DNA of 64,000 nucleotides from Pyxicephalus adspersus. Lineage: Eukaryota > Chordata > Amphibia > Anura > Pyxicephalidae. The stretch spans positions 92,992,041 to 93,056,040 of the forward strand of contig NC_092862.1 in assembly GCF_032062135.1 (NCBI RefSeq). Direction: 5' to 3'. Below, one piece after another: positions 60,856 to 64,000 of this stretch (its first letter is position 1; each line of letters starts with the position of its first letter). Under the pieces are notes generated by a model. It worked only from the letters and a program-made list of their open reading frames with translations. It did not search any database and was not told where the DNA came from. The position numbers and the translations under genes are program-made.

Positions 60856-61838
60856 AGCTTCTCACTAAAAGAAAAACAATTTTAATCGCAAAGACCTGAT
60901 ATTTGCATAGTTACATACATACATAAGATATTAGGCTGTCATATGCCCCACACTAATTTTTCTATTTCATCTAGAAGGGGGCAAAGCAAGGAATTTCTCA
61001 GCACAACCTCGTATTTTTACTTAAATTAAAATTAAATTAAACAGAAGAGATAAAGGGTTGCCTGCACACCATAGTGTACAGCAGCCCAGCAGAGTATAAA
61101 ATCTATGTATGACAGTAGAGATAAGCAGTGTTAGCAGTGAGAGCAATATAGAGATCTGACCCTGTCCTTATTGCACTGACATACCTCTGCTGGTTACTGA
61201 TCAAAGAAGCTGGAAAAGACTTTGGACTAGTCCTGCTTGCTCCTGAGAACAGATCTTTTGCAGCCCTTGTTGTAGCATTAGGGGCTACAAAGGAGGATTT
61301 CAAAGTACAGAGTCCAGATAATAAAAACATACAAAGGGACACAAGAAGAAAGGCTTGATGTTATTTTTAAGGTGCTGACTAGAATTTCTAAAATCTATGT
61401 TAAGGAAAAAGCAATAGATCAGGAAGAATGTAAATAAAAAATGCAACAATGCTTACCTTGATCCTGTTATTCACCACACTACTTGTTCTCTGCTGCTAGA
61501 TGTCCTTTATTTTTTAATATAATGATTACCAGCTCATTTCCCATAAGTTCAGGCGTTATCATGTAACTGACAAAGAAGTTGAAGGACTTTAGGCCCTAGG
61601 CAGGCAAAAAAAGAAAGTATATATATAGATTATTTCATTTAGGTAAGAGTTTTTACATAGTACCCTTTCCCTGAGCAACACATTAGGTACATGTTACTGT
61701 GGCCACATTTGAAGATGGCAGAGTGGAGGAAGGATCTGTGAATGGTCATTTTTATTTTAAAAAGGCAGTGTACAGAGACAAAAGGGCAATCGTTACAAGA
61801 ACAAGTGGGAGTACCCTGATTTGGAATTAGCAAGATGA

Positions 61839-62470
61839 CCTGTGCCGCATGGTGCTGATTTTCCCATACCAGTGTTCAGTACACTCCCTGATATTCCTGT
61901 ATCCGACATGGAGGATATACAGGGTTTGCAGTGTAATCCAGGACTTAGCAGTGGAAGTGAATATGAAGGAAGTGTTTTATCAAACCAGCAGTTCTCCCAA
62001 GAATAGCTCAATGAATTATTACATCACTTAAGTCTGTCAAAACAAGCATCTGAACTTTTAGATGGACCCCAAATTCGGAAACTGATAAATTATTCAAATG
62101 TCACAAGTTTCATGACTGGTACTGAAGCTCCTGCCTAGCACAGCTATGTCATGGTTGTCAAGAATTTCTTGGGTAACCATAAAGCACAAATTTATAAAGA
62201 ACTTGTACAAAACTTGCTCTTAAACTTTAAAAATTTTGGTGCTACTATGAGCATAAGAAGGTACATATCTATCTCCATAGCCATTTGCAAAAATTTCCAA
62301 CAAACCTTGGCGATTTCAATGAGCAACAAAGGGAGAGGTTCCATCAAGATATAAAGGTGATGGAAGAAAGGTATCAGGGAAGATGCGATAGACACATGAT
62401 GGCAGACTACTGCTGGAGCCTTCAACGTGATTTGTCCTGATCATCAGCATAAAAGGAAATCATATAATGA
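61839..62470 (+). pseudogene. Pseudogene of a multicopy transposon-associated gene family (ERFHQD-RYQG type)
   Basis: One frame runs from 61839 to about 62250 with two stops (62004, 62136): PVPHGADFPIPVFSTLPDIP, LSLSKQASELL, GPQIRKLI, NFLGNHKAQIYKELVQNLL. After a frameshift comes ERFHQDIKVMEERYQGR, then MMADYCWSLQRD. I recognise this order from a family found in many copies in arthropod and vertebrate genomes and probably spread by a transposon. Compared with those, about 200 or more residues are missing between SKQASELL and GPQIRKL, a large internal deletion. No function is claimed. Confidence 0.75.
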
Positions 62471-63696
62471 TTTCTTTGGGATTAGTTCTGTAAATGTACT
62501 AAATATAGAATATATTGACATTAAGTATGTATTTCAAAAATTAAATTTTGTATACATAGGCATATCTAGTTTAATTTTGCTTAATTTTCGTGTTTCATTA
62601 GTTTTCTATAAGGTTATTATTAAAGGTCATTATTTCAAAAACTAGGGCAAATCTAGCAAAACCAAAACCATATTTGGAATCTATGCATCAAACCTAACCA
62701 AAATTACTTTAATCTATTTGGCAAGAAAATGTTTGTTGACCAGTGTAATCAGTGGGGGACAACAAACACTTCTGTCCCAGGCCTGGATCTAAACAGATGT
62801 AGATGAGGTCTGGCAGGCAGTCTTCATTTTTTGTAAAGAGGGTTCTCAATGCAAGTGACTTAGTGGTCTTTGATTTACAATATTAGTGGTCTGATCAAAC
62901 TGAGCTCATTCGGGTGATCTGCTGGCTCAGTCTATTCTCCAGCAGTCTTCACCTTCAGGACATGTGCAGAGCCAGGATCAGATAAAATTTTATCAGGGGA
63001 AAAAGCAGAGAAATATCATTAAACAGGCTGGGTAAGTGTGGGCAGAGTCAGAAATGCCAGCTGTCTATGAAGTCTGTGTATTGTTCTTGAATGCCTCCTC
63101 ACTCTACTCTGAATAACTGAGCATGCACACTGACACTGTGCCACAGCGTGCCACTCTCACAGTAATAGGGGTTTGTGTTTTGCAATGAAAGAGTAGATGA
63201 CTGGCAAGAATTTACAGGTTAAAGCCTATGATAGGACTGAAAGTGGAACTGTAACATGGTGGGTGGGAAATCAGTAAGGAGAGGAGCTGTTGTCAGTGTT
63301 GCACAGAGGCAGTCATATTTTGCTCTGGGCAGCATGTGGAACTTTTGCATGTCCACAAACTTCTTTTATGGCTGCTTCATCCTTTCATTGAGATCTGGTT
63401 GGAGTGTCAGCTACATCACCTGTTCCAGTTTCTCTGACCCATCCTCCCTTCCCTTGTTGTGGTCATCCTTTATGGGGTAATGTCGCCCACTTCTGGGCAG
63501 ACAGTATTTTGCAAATACAGAGGAGATCTGAGGGATTACCTCAGCAGAAAGGACTTTTTAGGCCAACAAAACTCAATTATAAAAATATATCAAAAACTAT
63601 ATCTTTATTTACATTAAAACGTATTAAAAATGTGCAATAAACATGATCAAAATATTTCTGCCTGGGTTACCCAATCCTAGGGGCATACCCTGCTGA
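62471..63696. other. Intergenic sequence before the minus-strand hammerhead
   Basis: No gene recognised. The short open frame at 63256-63480 has no supporting features. Confidence 0.4.
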
Positions 63697-63738
63697 TTTT
63701 CGACGCGTTTCACAGATAATTCCGCTTCTTCAGGAAAA
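63697..63738 (-). ncRNA. Hammerhead ribozyme motif, minus strand
   Basis: On the - strand: TTTTC, core CTGAAGA (63733-63727), stem II GCGGA/TCTGT with wobble pairs around ATTA, GAAA, palindromic ACGCGT stem III, cleavage C, then GAAAA, which pairs with the leading TTTTC. Only core position 7 differs from CUGAUGA, and that position is tolerant in hammerheads. It is probably the end of another Penelope-like or retrozyme-like element extending past the window; no RT is visible in the last 260 bases. Confidence 0.7.
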
Positions 63739-64000
63739 GAAGGACAGAAAATACTGATTCAGGTGGGCACATAAAGCCCTACCTAAAACAGGTAAGGGTA
63801 GGCAAGGACAGCAGCATTTTTGGACTATAATTCAATCAGCAAAAAACTGTTATCATGTTTATAATTAGTTTAGTAATCCTCTTTGTAGTTTATTTCCTTA
63901 GTAGAAAGACTAGTATATTGGTATTCTTTAAAAAAAAAACTGTTAGTTGGCTATGGTTTAAACTTGAGTCTTAATGAGTAAGTGTATTTTGTTTATTAAT

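Noticed and set aside
57400..64000. Search for PPP1R17, remembered as a downstream neighbour of ITPRID1 in mammals
   Set aside because: None of its characteristic KKPRRKDTPALH repeats was seen in the window.

Overview
This is a stretch of vertebrate nuclear DNA, most likely from a frog or toad. Coding sequence is sparse and split into short exons with consensus GT-AG splice sites, introns run to almost 13 kb, and much of the rest is decayed DNA transposons, foldback MITEs and a Penelope-like retroelement. The anuran assignment is an inference from repeat content and from the divergence of the one recognisable gene. A run of 728 N's (37989-38716) marks an assembly gap.

The main gene is ITPRID1 (CCDC129), which encodes a member of the KRAP/TESPA1 family of inositol-1,4,5-trisphosphate-receptor-interacting proteins. 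It lies on the + strand from at least 20150 to the stop codon at 57291. Thirteen exons were joined by hand. Every intron phase agrees, and together they give a 925-codon open frame. It contains the family's DLGFG / DEPDI / ENPN block, an SCQSDSSGF motif exon, one 398-codon exon with a Cys/His-rich cluster, and a C-terminal coiled coil. One intron appears to be GC-AG. A possible first coding exon lies at 15767-15890, but at least one linking exon was not found.

Upstream (about 0.4-5.3 kb), two to five phase-compatible candidate exons look like part of a second + strand gene. I could not identify it.

The rest of the window is mobile-element sequence. A broken Penelope-like element (about 10.8-14.1 kb) keeps reverse-transcriptase and GIY-YIG remnants and carries a hammerhead-ribozyme fold near its 3' end. 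A second, better preserved hammerhead fold lies on the - strand at 63.7 kb. Other elements are a truncated mariner transposase (60.5-60.9 kb), a pseudogene of a transposon-associated multicopy family (61.8-62.5 kb), several hAT-like MITEs with 8-bp target duplications, piggyBac-like TTAA MITEs, and at least seven copies of a roughly 200-bp foldback MITE. There is also a tandem array of hairpin units at 8 kb and composite elements made of successive palindromes at 37.6 and 48.4 kb. I saw no tRNA, rRNA, CRISPR array or bacterial-type operon.
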